The notes below the pieces were generated by a model. The model did not search any database. It saw nothing but the letters and a program-made list of their open reading frames with translations, and had not been told where the DNA came from. A program made the position numbers and the translations under genes. DNA of 64,000 nucleotides from assembly GCA_029204225.1 (NCBI GenBank), contig CM055106.1, forward strand, positions 14,262,393-14,326,392. Reading direction: 5' to 3'. Of this stretch, positions 11,401-23,500 are shown in pieces. Each line of letters starts with the position of its first letter. Within the stretch, counting starts at the first letter, position 1. Source of the stretch: Diphasiastrum complanatum. Lineage: Eukaryota; Streptophyta; Lycopodiopsida; Lycopodiales; Lycopodiaceae.

Positions 11401-12240
11401 ATGGATCCATCATCTAGTTCATCTCTCATTGACAAACTCGATAAAGATAACTACCATCTCTGGAAATTCAAGATGAAGGTTATATTTCTAGCCAAAGAAC
11501 TGTGGGACATCGTTGATGGCACAGAGCTCAAACCAGAAGGTGACGTAGCCATTTTAACCAAGTGAAAACTGAGAGATGGCAAAGCATTTGCCATGGTCAC
11601 CCTCAACATGAAGGATACTCAGATCAGCCACATATGTGCTGCTCAGACTGCTAAGGATGCATGGGACATCCTAGCAACTCTCTACGACATCAGAGACGTT
11701 ACTTCCAAACTTCGTCTGAGGAAGAAATTCTTAACCCTCAGAATGTCTGATGCATATAGTGTTTCGAGTCACCTCAACACTTTCAAAAATCTTATGGAGC
11801 AGATGACTGCAGCTGGATCAGTCATAGAAGATTTTGATGCACTCATGACTCTATTATCGAGTTTACCTGAAGCCTACAAAAATTGGGTAATGGCAATTTC
11901 TACCCAAGAGCACCTCACTCTATCAAGAGTAATTTTGATGTTCCTACAAGAGGAGATCAGAAGATCAGCATCCTCCTCAAGCTCAGGATCGGATCCTCAA
12001 GCTCTATATTAAAAAAACTAGGAGTTTAGATCCAAGAGATCTACAAAGTCAGGTTCTATTGACAAGAAGATCAACATGTAGTTTGGACCAAATTCTAGTT
12101 CAAGATCGAATTCAAGCTCTTCATCATTCCAATCAGTGCAAAAACTTTTCTGCAGATACTATAAGAGAACTGGCTACGAAATCAAGGACTGCCAAACTTT
12201 GAAGTACAACAACGAAAAGAAGAAGCAGTTCCAAGCACAT
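11401..12240 (+). pseudogene. Copia B gag
   Basis: ATG at 11401 (MDPSSSSSLIDKLDKDNYHLWKF) starts a copia gag with KVIFLAKELWDIVDG, DAWDILATLYDIRDV and LLSSLPEAYKNWVMA. In-frame stops lie near 11563 (TGA) and around 12010. The zinc knuckle reads CRYYKRTGYEIKDC: the second Cys and the His of the expected CX2CX4HX4C are both Tyr, so metal binding is lost. The polar Ser-rich stretch 12100-12130 is typical of the gag C-terminus. Confidence 0.85.
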
Positions 12241-12241
12241 A

Positions 12242-12616
12242 GTGCTTCAACCAGTCACTCAAATCAGCAACAAGAAGAAGAAGATGTTCATGACCAAAGT
12301 CGGAGAACAACAGGATATCGATTCTTGGTATCTAGATTTCGGAGCAACTCAACACATGACTCACCATCACGACTGGTTCAAAGACTATAAGTCATTCACC
12401 CACTCTCAAGTTGTGCAACTTGGAGACAACTCATCACATTCAATCAAAAGTGAAGGAACAGTTAGAGTTGAATTCAAAAGAGGTGAGGTCAAGTTGTTGT
12501 TTCACATCATCCACATTCCAAATCTGACCAAGAATCTGCTCTCAGTTAGCAGAATCAACGATTTAGGTTGGAGGGTCGACTTCAATATAGAAGGCTGCAC
12601 AATTTTTGACAAATGA
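12242..12616 (+). pseudogene. Copia B protease remnant
   Basis: After a frame change relative to gag this frame reads WYLDFGATQHMT, then LLFHIIHIPNLTKNLLSVSRI, the start of a copia protease. The catalytic triad normally D-S/T-G is D-F-G here. The frame stops at 12616, and GAG-pre-integrase and integrase are absent. The deletion joins it within about 50 bases to late reverse-transcriptase sequence. Confidence 0.82.
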
Positions 12617-12639
12617 GAAAATCTATATGACGTAGCCAG

Positions 12640-12966
12640 AGGGATACAAACTCAACGGCAAGCAACCGCACCTTGTATGCAAACTCACAAGGCACTCTAC
12701 GGGCTAGAACAGTCACCCAGAGTCTGGTTCCAAAATATCAACGCATTTCTGATAGAGAATGGTTTTATTCCAAACTCAACAGACTCGAATGTCTATTTCA
12801 AGTTTGTATTAAATTACTTCATCATCATCACTCTTTATGTAGATGATACACTCTTATTCGATAACAATCTGAATCTGATGAAGGATACAAAATGCATGCT
12901 GGCCCAAGAATACAAGATGACTGACATGGCTCCAGCCCACTATTGTCTCGAAATCCAAATCCACTG
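12640..12966 (+). pseudogene. Copia B reverse transcriptase, C-terminal part
   Basis: Reading starts at KALYGLEQSPRVWF (usually KALYGLKQAPRAWY) and includes the catalytic box LYVDDTLLF and YKMTDMAPAHYCLEIQI, then a stop. The N-terminal fingers are deleted. 12970-13250 continues the thumb region in broken frames. Confidence 0.85.
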
Positions 12967-13239
12967 AGATCGACCCAACAGATTGATATTTATCAATCAA
13001 CAATGATATCTCAACAACGTGTTGGAAAAGTATGGAATGGCCAATTGCAAACCAAGTCACTTTCCACTCGACCTTGGACTAAAGTTATCAAAGAAATAGT
13101 CTCCTCAAACTGAGGCAAAAAAGTGGGAGATGAAGTGCTACCCATTTCAATCCATCATCGGCTCACTGCACGTGACCAGACCTTGCATATTCGATCAATG
13201 CACTCAGCCAGTTCCTGTCAAATCCAGGCTTAACTCATT

Positions 13240-13806
13240 GGAAGGCACTAACAAATGTCATGAAGTACATCCAAGCAACGAAAACTCTTAGCATCTGCTA
13301 CGGAGGCAGCCACACTGCCAACATCCTTGAAGCCTACACAGATGCGGATTGGGCAGAGATGTCGACATTAAAAAATCAACTTTTGGATTTATATTCTTAT
13401 ACAACCAAGGTCCAATCTCATGGAATAGCCGAAAGCAGACCTCGGTTGCATTATCATCAACGGAATCCGAATACATAGCTGCCACAAATGCAACCAAAGA
13501 GGCGATCTGGCTAAGGCAACTGCTTGCAGACCTCAACCTTGCACAAACACTTCCTACAACAATCTATTGTGACAATCAAAGCACAATAGCGCTATCTCTC
13601 AATTCGAGATTTCACTCTCAAAGCAAACATATAAAAATCAGGTATCATTACCTTAGAGAGAAAGTACACAGCAAGGAAGTAGAATTGGTTTTCTACATAA
13701 CAAACTACATGGCAGATTACTTCACAAAGGCTCTATCAAAAGAGCAACATCTCGGATTTAACAATATGTTAAATCTGAAAATCAAAGTTTTTCAGGATCC
13801 ACATTA
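13240..13806 (+). pseudogene. Copia B RNase H
   Basis: It begins with YIQATKTLSICYGG and AYTDADWAEM in one frame, then passes to a second frame (from 13349) with SWNSRKQTSVALSSTESEY, EAIWLRQLLADL, YCDNQSTIAL, FHSQSKHIKIRYHYLRE and DYFTKALSKEQH. The catalytic acidic residues of RNase H (D in TDADW, E in SSTESEY, D in CDNQS) remain, but the frame shift between them breaks the protein. The stop falls just before the polypurine tract. Confidence 0.87.
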
Positions 13807-13814
13807 AGGGGGAG

Positions 13815-14856
13815 TGTTAGATTTCTTATGCTCAACCTTAAACAAATCGTTCAAGTAATGAGCATCCCGAAAACCGAAGGCCAACTACATGATTTTGGAC
13901 CTTCACATTTTTTCCTTTTTAGATTACTTTTTGCCTTAACCATTTTTTGACACCTTCGCCCTTTTTTGCACCTTAGCAAAAAATGTGACACGATGGCCAA
14001 GTGGTCAGAATGCCTTAGAAACCATTCTTAAGGCACCTTTGCCTTTTTCGCCTTTTTCACCCCTTCGCAAAAAAAGTGACAAAGTGGCCAAAATGCCTTA
14101 GAAACCATTTTAAGACACCTTCGGCTTTTTTGGATTTTCACTGCCTTTAGTCTAAGGCACCTTTGGCTTCTTCGCTGCCTTTAGTATAAGGCACCTTCAG
14201 TGATTTTGTTGCCTTTAGTCTAAGGCACCTTCGGCTTCTTCGCTACCTTTAGTCTGACGCACTTTTCGGCTTTTTCGTCTTTTTTGCTGCCTTCAGTCTA
14301 AGAGCGCCTTTGTGATTTGCATACCTTAGTCTAAGAGCACCTTCAGGATTTGCATACCTTCAGTCTAAGGGCACCTTCGGGTTTTTTGGGTTTTTCGGAT
14401 TTTTCACATTTTTGCTACATTGGCAGACCAACGTTGCCAACTTATCATCAACCCTAAAACAACTGGAGAAGCAAATATCCTAAGGGCGGTTAGAAACTTT
14501 GTACTATGCAATGGCAGTTAAGACATAAGATATTTTTTTCTTGACACTTGTTAATATATATATTAGCTGAATCAAGCTATGTAAGTATTAACTGAATTTC
14601 TTTTTCAATCAGAGTTATCTGTAGCTAGCGTTATTACGCTCAACAAGCTGAAGTTATTACTTCAAGCCATTGTACTCACTATTGATATTAATCAAAGTGC
14701 AATTTTTGTCTCACTACTGCGTTGTTCATTTGCGCAATCTATATGAATCCTTCTACTTTAATATTTCTGCTACTAACTGTTGCATTTCTGTTCCTACACG
14801 CCTACGCTCAAAGCCTCGAGAGCTTCCATTGCCGGTCATCCCCACGTTTTACGACA
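13815..14856 (+). repeat. 3' LTR of copia B
   Basis: It starts TGTTAGATTTCTTATG after the polypurine tract and ends TTTACGACA at 14856. It is about 90 bases longer than the 5' copy, mainly because the TTTAGTCTAAGGCACCTT repeat array (about 14130-14370) holds an extra unit. The flanking sequence at once resumes gypsy G3. Confidence 0.88.
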
Positions 14857-15179
14857 CCACCCTTATTGGATAAAGGCAAAGGAAAAGTCAAGGATGATTC
14901 TTCAAGTCAGAGTTCTCGCAAGACATCATTGTCTAGGAAGTCATCACCTTCAAAGAAGAGTCCATCTTCTCGAAAGTCATCGCCTCTATGATCGATCCCT
15001 GCTAAGAAAGCTAAACGAAGATCCAAGACTAATTTTTGACAAAGAACAATCAGATGAAGTCTAGCATGATATTCCATAGCATTTCAAATGATATACTCTA
15101 GATGACATGGTTATCATGCTACCAAAAGCACATCATGAACCTGAAGAAAAAGTGCCAGAATCAGAATTCTATGTGTAGA
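14857..15179 (+). pseudogene. Gypsy G3 linker continuing after copia B
   Basis: The frame entering at 14857 reads PLLDKGKGKVKDDSS followed by Ser-Lys-Pro repeats (SSRKTS, SRKSSPSKKSPSSRKSS) to a stop at 14991. The basic Ser/Lys-rich run suggests a disordered, possibly nucleic-acid-binding segment of the polyprotein, or sequence drift. It lies where the protease-RT linker should continue. No reverse transcriptase follows, so that part of G3 is deleted. Confidence 0.5.
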
Positions 15180-15184
15180 ATGAT

Positions 15185-15385
15185 ATACATATGTTATTTT
15201 TGGATCCACACGTGTGAAATACAGTAGCTTGCTGGTTTTGTATGGATAGCAATAGTACTTTATCATTTCATTCAAGTTTGATCAAGTTCTATTGGTGTTT
15301 GCATCTCATTTTGTGTGTAGATGCTGATTTTTCTACATTGGTGAGATTGGTAGTGTATTTCTCTTTCTAACCAAAGATCATTCAA
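15185..15385 (+). repeat. LTR-derived fragment inside gypsy G3
   Basis: The stretch carries CCACACGTGTGAAATACAG and then TGTGTAGATGCTGATTTTTCTACATTG and CTAACCAAAGATCA. This order also occurs at 45580-45760 in the LTR of the copia fragment in the kinase intron. It looks like the end of an LTR from that copia group, replacing G3 reverse transcriptase. Confidence 0.5.
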
Positions 15386-15390
15386 GTAGA

Positions 15391-16850
15391 TTGGATCTTA
15401 AGGATCTGAAATCTTTCACATTATTGACCGAATTTGACTTTCGAGTTGTGGTTCAAAAAGGTAAACAACATTATCTCATCAACCATGTTTCAAGAATCGA
15501 ATACACGCCACTTAATACTGAAGTGGATGATGAATTACCAGACGCCATGTTACTCTATGTTGAAGCAATACTTGAGTGGGCAACGGATATTGTTGAGTAT
15601 TTGATGTTAGGGCAACCTAATGACTCCTTGACAAAAGTACAAAAGGGACAATTGATTCATAAGGCTCAACCTTATCGATTGATTGTGGGACAATTGTATT
15701 GTCACGGAATGGATGATATTCTTCAAAGATTTGTTTTACCACATGAAATACCTGAATTAATCATGTTTTTATATGATGGAATAGGCGGAGGACATTTTTT
15801 TACAGATATTACTGTTCGCAAGCTTTGCAATCAAGGTGTTGGTGGCCTACACTTCATAAAGACACCGAGAATTATATTCTGTCATGTGATGTTTGCCAAC
15901 GAGAATGACGTTCTACGCGACAGAACTATGAAGCCTTACATCCGGTTTTATCGCAAGCACCATTTGAAAAATGGGGACTGGATTATGTTGGGCTGATTTA
16001 TCCTATGGCACGAGGATCTCGAGCTAGATATATCATCGTAGCAACCGATTATATGACCAAGTGGGTTGAAGCCAAAGATGTTGAAGTTGCTGATGTGAAA
16101 TCTATGGTAAAATTTCTCTATGAACTCATCGTTCTTAGATTCAGATGTCCTATTAAGATTGTCAGTGATCGTGGTACACACTTTGTTAATCAAACAATAA
16201 AGTGTTTGTTGGAAGATTTTTTTGTTATACACCGGTTTAGTACTCCATATTATCCCAGGGATAATGGCCAAGATGAATCTTGCAATAAGATTCTCTGCAC
16301 TATTATGACAAAAATGGTTGAAGCAAGTCGTTCTGACTCGGAACATAAATTGCATGCAGCATTATGGGCATTCAGAACCGCTTATAAAGGGGGCATGAAT
16401 CAAACATGATTTCAACTTTTTTATGGTCAAAATGTTGTCATGCCAATTGAATTCTTAGTACCATCTCTATGCATAGCAGCAACAGAATGATTAGATGATG
16501 ATAAATCTTACAACTAGGTCATGACGCCTTGCACAAATTATGTGAAACCAGATTGATGGTAGTTCATGCGTTAGTAGCACAGAAAGCCCGCCGTAAGGCA
16601 TCGTATGATCGTCGTTTATACAAAAAGGATCTAAAAGAATGAAATCTAGCATTGATGTATAAAACAAAGTTAATCAAGGGGAAATTGAAGTTTATCGGTG
16701 AAGGACCATATAGAGTCAGAGAAATATTGACTATGCAGCAGTTATTCTTGAACATCTGGATGGGAAACGGTTTGATACTTCCGTGAATGGCAGCTGACTA
16801 TGCAAGTTTTGGCAGCCTGCTCCACCAGTTCAGTTAGCATGATCGTAGAC
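15391..16850 (+). pseudogene. Gypsy G3 RNase H end and integrase
   Basis: It opens with FTLLTEFDFRVVVQKGKQHYLINHVSRI, the end of RNase H. The integrase zinc-finger region follows (HEIPELIMFLYDGIGGGHFFTDITVRKL, then damaged Cys positions). The catalytic core (16005-16409) has D in VATDYMTKWVEA, D in IVSDRGTHFVNQ and E in NGQDESCNKIL, so the DDE triad survives. The C-terminal part after a stop reads QKARRKASYDRRLYKKDLKE and KGKLKFIGEGPYRVREI, with the GPY/F motif typical of gypsy integrases. Stops at about 15995, 16407 and later make it a pseudogene. No chromodomain is visible, consistent with a non-chromovirus (Athila/Tat-like) lineage. Confidence 0.85.
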
Positions 16851-17411
16851 TATGTTTTTATTTTGCTTGTTTTTCAATTTTTGTTCTCACTATTTGTTTG
16901 ATGTTTTCTTTTGGAAAAGACAGTAAACAAAAAAAAAAAAATGGGAAATGTATGGAAAGATTGATGAGCAAAAGTCAGAAATGTCATCAGATCAAAAAAA
17001 ATTGAAGGAAAGTATTTTTAAGAATCAAATCTTTACAAAAAATGACTTGGACGACTACTTTTTGGGTCATTTTATGCACATACTATTTTAAAATTGTTTG
17101 CCGAGTTTTTAGAGGCAAGATCTACCTCAGATATACCCATATTGAGTTGGGCGAACGTCTTTTTACCAGTTGGTACCTGTTTTTACCTTAGGCGAATGAT
17201 TAGTATCATGCCATTTTGGGAACGTCCATAAGCATCTTTCCGTACTTATGAACCTTCGCCGACATGCCATATGGATTTCAAACAGAGGTTCAGATCCTAA
17301 AAATTTGTATTTACTATAGTATCTAGGCGAATGATGGCCTTAGGCAAATGTTGAACATTTGCTAGAGCTTCAAAATGTTCGCCAAATTGCTATTTTTGTT
17401 CGAAACCTTCG
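16851..17411. other. Gypsy G3 stretch with no gene
   Basis: No coding frame was recognised. There is an adenine run (16929-16941) followed by TGGGAAATG, and several near-repeats of 'GGCGAATG' (for example 17191, 17320). It separates G3 integrase from the unknown ORF. Confidence 0.4.
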
Positions 17412-17934
17412 TTGATAATTTTGGGAGCTATTTTTACAGTATTGAGCAAGCCTGTAAATTTTTGTCTACCACTAATCAACCAAACTAGTATTTTTGTAAT
17501 GGACCCTCCGAATTCACCTATAAGTAGGCTGAATTTGATTCATTTGTCACTTGTGCTAGCGGAGCTCTTGAAAATTTGTTTGCGACCAAAACTTTTTGCC
17601 AACTTTTTCTTGCCTTATGATATACACTCGCACTTACTTTCTAGTCACCATGTTTTCTACCGACACCTCTCAGTCTCTGAAATACTCCATCCATCGTGGT
17701 GTCCCAATTGCCACGAACATCATGATGCTCCCTATTGCAAGCATGGTTGCCCAGTGGATGACCCTTGTCGGGCCTTTGCTCACGACAATGAGAATCTACG
17801 AGCGTGCCTTGTCTGTAAAAATCAACATGCATTTTATTACCATGGCCTTTAGCACGTGGACCAAGGCCAAGTCTAAATTTTATGTCACATTTCAGAATAC
17901 CACACACAAGGTGCATGTTACTGAAGCTGTCCTG
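17412..17934 (+). pseudogene. Unrecognised ORF downstream of G3 pol, first part
   Basis: I do not recognise a known domain. The relevant frame (ATG near 17650) reads SLKYSIHRGVPIATNIMM, RIYERALSVKINMHFITMAF and a later THKVHVTEAVL. It aligns by eye with the ORF after G4 pol at 38658-39323: LSVKINM against LTFRIDL, THKVHV against GHKEKTV. The reading frame is cut at 17934 by the left LTR of copia C, and the matching remainder is at 29756-29989. No signal peptide or clear membrane segment is seen. It may be an additional element-encoded protein, comparable only in position to the env-like ORF of Athila elements. Confidence 0.55.
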
Positions 17935-18184
17935 TGTCAAGAATTAAATATGCAACATCAAGCATTCACCACAAGAAGGCGGAAGAAGAACACGCACTAT
18001 CACTCTATCACACAAACTCATACCAAATGTAAAATATACAAATAAACCCTGAACCCCTGATAGAGAGAGAAAACCTACGAGTAGACTAATAGACTAGCCT
18101 ACGGCTAATGATAGCTGGTCATAGCTGTCAACATTAATGTACCTCGTAAAAAGTAACAATGAAGTTTATCATTGATTTCTAACA
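17935..18184 (-). repeat. 3' LTR of copia C
   Basis: It begins TGTCAAGAATTAAATATGCA and ends TTGATTTCTAACA in window orientation, adjoining the polypurine complement CTCTCCCTC. It is 250 bases long and 13 shorter than its partner. Confidence 0.88.
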
Positions 18185-18193
18185 CTCTCCCTC

Positions 18194-18700
18194 AATGATA
18201 AAATTACATTCTTCTATTTCTAATAGAGTACGAAACCTCTCAAATTTACATCTACCTAAGGACTTAGTGAAAATATCTGCCATTTGATCTTCAAATTTAC
18301 AAAAAACAAGATCAATGGCTCCATCAAGAATTTTTTTCTCGAACAAAATGGTAGTGTATTTCGATGTGCTTGGTTCGAGAATGTAAAACTAAATTTTTGG
18401 CAAGGTGAATGCAACTTTGATTATCGCAAGATATAGTAGTCACATCCGCCTGTGGTTGACCTAAATCCACAAGCAATCTTCATAACCAAACCGCTTCTTG
18501 TGTAGCATTGCTCGATATTCAGCTTTCGTCAATGATAAGGCTACTATAGGTTGCCTTTTGCTGCTCCATGAAATTGTAGCTGTACCATAACTGAATGTAT
18601 GGCCATTGGTAGATCTTATGTCATCAATATTACCTACCCAATCGGCATCTGTATAACCTACCACATTGGCGCTTTAGGCTGATCATACTTCAAACCAAAA
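18194..18700 (-). pseudogene. Copia C RNase H
   Basis: The minus-strand frame 18664-18461 reads GYTDADWVGNIDDIRSTNGH, TISWSSKRQPIVALSLTKAEY, typical RNase H, with catalytic D (TDADW) and E (TKAEY) present. The following tail (to 18194) carries KHIE- and FTK-type remnants in broken frames, with stops. Confidence 0.82.
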
Positions 18701-19913
18701 TTCAATGTTCCTCGAATGTATCTGAGAATACGTATAGCAGACTTCCAATGTGCTTCAAGGATCTTGCATTAATTGACTAACAACACCAACATCATAAGAA
18801 ATACTAGGTCATGTGTGTGTAAATCAAACTACCCACCACTTGTCTATACAAATAAGCATCCACTTTCTCAGATTCATCATATGCAGTAAGCTTTATGTTG
18901 ACATCCATAGGTGTACTCAATCCTGCATATTGAACTTATAAAGCAAATTTCGTGCATATTTGCTTTGTGTAAGAAAGACCATGTCTCCCTTTTGCCATAC
19001 TTCAATGCCAAGACAATAGTGCATCGATCCTAGATCACTCATGTCAAAAGCATTGGAAAGATATGATTTATTTCATTAATTAAGCTCTCATTACTTCCTG
19101 TAATAATCAATCATCCACATACAACACAATGAACACTATTTTAGAATCTTGCCCTGTAAAGATTAGGATCAACATCACTCTTTACCATTCCCCTTCACTT
19201 GAAGTGTTCATCAATGCAAGAGTACCATGGTCATGGTGCTTGCTTCAATCCATAAACGGCTTTTTTGAGCTTACAAACGACATACTAAGTACACCTTTTC
19301 ATCTAGCACTCCATTAAGAAAACAGATTTAACATCCATTTGCTGGATCTTCCAACCATAAAAAGTAGAAATAGCAATGATAGAACACGTATAGTTACCAT
19401 CTTAGCTACGAGTGCGAAGGTTTCCTCAAAATCAATACCTTCCTGCTGCTCAAATCCTCTCGCAACCAACCGTGCTTTGTACTTGTTGAGTTGCCCATCA
19501 GCTCCATATTTGATCTTGTATATCCATTTGCAAGTGATAGGCGTCTTACCATCAAGTAGCTCAACCAAGTTCCACGTCCTATTTTTTGATACAGCTTTCA
19601 TTTATATTTCCATAGCTTCATGCCACTCCTTGTGCTCCTTTGCTTTATCAAAAGTTTTTGGTTCTTGAGCCTTGAGCACAGAACCCATTAGGGCTAGATT
19701 CATCTCTAATCTTGCAGGAGGTTTTCAATTTTTACTGGATCTTCTAAGCTCTCTCTGCTCACTTGATTCGGGAGTATTTCCCTTATTAGCATCACTTGAT
19801 ACTGACAAGTACCACTTAGGCACTCTCCTAGGAATCTCATTATTAACCCTGTCTTTTCCCATTGGCTCTTCCATATTGACACCAACTTCTTCCTTCACTT
19901 GCACTTTAGCTTT
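18701..19913 (-). pseudogene. Copia C reverse transcriptase
   Basis: The minus-strand frame 19601-19314 reads NRTWNLVELLDGKTPITCKW, IYKIKYGADGQLNKYKARL, VARGFEQQEGIDFEETFA, the palm entry of a copia RT. The YVDD box is readable near 19125-19108 but is followed by a stop codon (YVDD then TGA). The remainder to 18701 has several frame breaks. The region 19640-19913 is the integrase-RT linker, cut at 19913 by copia D. Confidence 0.83.
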
Positions 19914-20568
19914 TGTGAAAAATACAGATCCTAAGTGGATCTAAACTCCAAGATCATTGGCTTGAATGCTTGCACTCCAAACTACATAAGCTAGGAATTG
20001 GCAACACATTCTATGCTACCTAGAATGCAAAGAACTTGATCAAAAAGCATTTATCACAAATGGAAACTTCCATAAACATCAAGTGCGGCCCAAAATAGCA
20101 TTATACAGTCCATAATACATCAGCCTACCACTTTTGGAAAGCACCTAAGATCATACACAATAGCTTGAAGACAATACACACAACAATGCTCTCAATGGAG
20201 GAAGAAACAATGACAATGATCTATTGATCTCAATGAAGCATACAAAAGGTTTCTCCAACCTGTTCTCCACGACTTCCCTACTATTTATGGATGAGGAAGA
20301 TGACTCTCTCTCCTCTCTCTAGAAGGTACTTGACCCTAGATATTCCCTATATAGGAAAAATAGCTAAAAATGGCTTATATGACCAAAATACATCAAAATG
20401 GTCTCATTTTGAAGGGTATGAAGTTTGACACTTCATCATACTGAAAAAATACAGTAAATAAAAACATTGTGGCCTGGTTCACACGTGTGAAACTCCAGAA
20501 CCAAAACTATTTACAATTTTAGCCAATTTAGGCCTCAAACTAGCTAGGAAATGTTGACAATTTTCACA
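19914..20568 (-). repeat. 3' LTR of copia D
   Basis: TGTGAAAAATACAG...TTTTCACA in window orientation. It contains the TATA-like CCTATATAGG near 20346-20355 and the palindrome CACACGTGTG at 20480-20489. The stop codon of the polyprotein lies within its first bases (20564-20566). Confidence 0.95.
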
Positions 20569-23500
20569 CTCCCTCTTCAACATTGGATGCTAGTTTCAAC
20601 ATAGTCTTTGAGCACATTCCAAGATTAGATCTATGCATTAAATATAGGTCCTTTCCCAATGGTTTGGTGAAGATATCAGCCACACACTCCTTTGAAGAGA
20701 CATGTTGAAGCTCCACCTCTTTGGCAATGACTTGATCTCTCACAAAATGGTGAGCAATCTCAATGTGCTTGCTCCTTGCATGAAAAACAGGATTGCTTGC
20801 CAAGATTTGGGCTGAAAGGTTATCACAAAGTATGATTGGAGTCTTCTCTGGTTCCAGCAAGTGAAGATCCAATAACATCCTCTTGATCCAAAGAATCTCC
20901 TTGGTGCATGTTGTTAATGCCTTGTACTCGGCTTCGGTGGAAGATAGAGAGATAGTTGGTTGCTTCTTTGATAGCCATGAGACCACTCCATCTCCAAGAT
21001 AGATTGCAAAGGCACTTGCTGACTTCCTATCCATTTGATCACCTGCAAAATCTGAATCTGAAAATCCACAAAGGTTAGGTGTAGTACCTCCATACAAGAT
21101 GCCAAAATCTCTAGATCCCGAGATGTATCTAAGTACTCTCGTTCCTAGCTTCCAATGAGCCTCACTAGGATCTTGCATAAATTGACTTAGTTTACCAACC
21201 ACAAAGCTTAGATCAGGTCTTGTGATGGTTAACCATATAAGAGATCCTATTAGCTTTCTATAGAGAGTAATGTCCTTGAAGGATCTTTCATTACTTCTTG
21301 TAGTTAGCTTTACATTTGATTCCATAGGAGTAGAAACAACTTTACAATCTTCCATACGAAACCTTTTTAGAATAGAGTTAACATACTTTTCTTGACATAT
21401 GAATGTAGATTTAGAAGTTCTAATAATCTCTATTCCTAAGATATAATGAAGTTTACCAAGATCTTGAATTTCAAACTCTCTTTTGAGTGCCATCTTGATT
21501 TCATCTATATCTAGATTGTTACCACCACTTAAGATAATGTCATCAACATAGATCAAAAGTAAAGTGATATCATTTTCATTCAATCTAAAGTAGAGAGAAT
21601 GATCATACTCACTCATAACAAAGTTTTGAGAAAGTAAGAAGGAATTGAGCTTAGCATACCAACTCCTTGGTGCTTGCTTTAGCCCATACAAACTCTTTTG
21701 GAGATAGCACACATGATTAGGCTCATCATGTGAAACATAGCCCTCGGGTTGCTCCATGTAAATATCTTCTTCAAGATCACCATTCAAGAAGGCATTAGTA
21801 ACATCCATTTGCCACATATCCCAATCATAAAGAGTTGCAAGAGAGATTAGGATTCGAATAGTTACCATCTTTGCCACGGGTGCAAAGGTCTCATCATAGT
21901 CAATACCATATTCTTGAGCATACCCCTTTGCCACCAACCTTGCCTTGTACTTGTTGATTGATCCATCTTGATTTGTCTTGATCTTGAAGATCCACTTACA
22001 ACCAATTGCCTTCTTGTCCTTTGGAAGCTTTACCAACCTCCATGTGTTGCTTTTGATGAGTGCTTGATGCTCATGATCCATGGCTTGGATACATTCCTTC
22101 TTTTGAATTGCTTCACCTACACAAGTTGGTTCATCAAAAGAGGTAAGAAAAGCAAAGTTAGAGTTGTCCACCACTTGCTTTCCTTTTTCATCATAGGTTA
22201 GCCTTGATGGCTTAGCCCTTTGCCTTTGAGTCTTCCTTGAAGTTTGCTTTGGAGTGGCATCTCCATCTTCATCCAAGACATCTTGCACATCATGATGATT
22301 AGTAGGCACATCAACATCAACATCAACAACATTGGAAACATTCTCTTCATGAAAGATGACATCCCTACTTATGACAACTTTCTTTGTAGAAGGAATGTAC
22401 ACTTTGTAAGCCTTTCTTACTTCACTATAGCCAACAAACACACCCTTCTTTGATGAAGGATCTTCTTTAGTTCTATCATCAAGTGTGATATTGACAAAAC
22501 ATGTACATCCAAAGATCCTACAATGCTTGACACTCGGCCTTCTACCATAAAGAACCTCATGAGGAGTTTTACCATCCAAGGAAGCACTTGTCCATCTATT
22601 ACATAGATAGTTAGCACATGCTAAAGCTTCCCCCCAAAAAGACTTAGCAAGATTAGCATGTAGTCTCATTGCCTTGGCACATTCACAAAGGGTTCTATTC
22701 TTCCTCTCGGCCACTCCATTCTGTTGTGGAGTCCTAGGACTAGACATCTCCCTCTTAATCCCATGTGCTATACAAAAGTCTTTGAACCTATTTGAGGTGT
22801 ATTCCCCTCCATTATCAGATCTTAAGCATTTGATCTTTGTATTGAATTGGTTTTCCATTTCATTCTTGAACTTGACAAATGCAGCAAACACTTCATCCTT
22901 ACTTTTAAGAAGATAGATCCAAGTATACCTACTAAAGTCATCAATGAAAGTTGCATACATCTTTGCCCCACCATTGCTAGTTGTACTAGAAGAATGAATA
23001 TCAGAATGCACAAGTTGAAAAGCTTCTTTAGATCTAGAAGTAGATCTAGAATAAGCAAGTCTATGAGATTTGGACAAGGCATAATGTTCACAAACACTAT
23101 TGTTTGCAACAAGACTTTTAGGGAGACCAAGAACAAGCTCTTTCTTTGCCATTACCTCCAAAGATTTGAAGTTGGGATGGCCCAACCTCTTGTGCCAAAC
23201 TTCTTGGTTTGTCAATTGCTCCCTAGCCATACATCCTTCATGATTAGAGATCACACATGCATCAAGCTTGAAAAGTTTACCATGCCTCCTACCTTGAGCA
23301 ATCAAGGATCCACATTTACTTATCAAACATGCATCTCCAATGAACTCCACATCAAGTCCTTTGTCAATCATTTGACTTACACTAAGCAAATTCTTAGTGA
23401 TTGAAGGAATGTACAAAACATTTTCAAGATTTGCTTTCCTATTTGTTGAAAGGGAAATAGGAATAGTGCCTATGCCTTTGATGTCACATTGACCATCATT

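Larger units (their letters stand above)
10306..14856 (+). mobile_element. Copia element B, nested in gypsy G3, internally deleted
   Basis: The element is bounded by LTRs at 10306-11258 and 13815-14856 and by near-matching 5-base duplications TCACC (10301-10305) and CCACC (14857-14861). The primer-binding site TGGTATCAGAAC is at 11259-11270 and the polypurine tract AAGGGGGAG at 13806-13814. Between them lie gag, a damaged protease, the C-terminal part of reverse transcriptase and RNase H. The whole integrase and the N-terminal half of RT are missing, so it could only have moved with help. The LTRs differ in length (953 and 1042 bases) and at many positions, so the insertion is not recent. Confidence 0.9.

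Noticed and set aside
17641-17940. Minus-strand 99-residue frame opposite the unknown G3 ORF
   Set aside because: Antisense shadow. The plus frame is the one with a counterpart in G4.
22847-23404. Plus-strand 185-residue frame across copia D integrase
   Set aside because: Antisense shadow of the intact polyprotein, with no recognisable domain.
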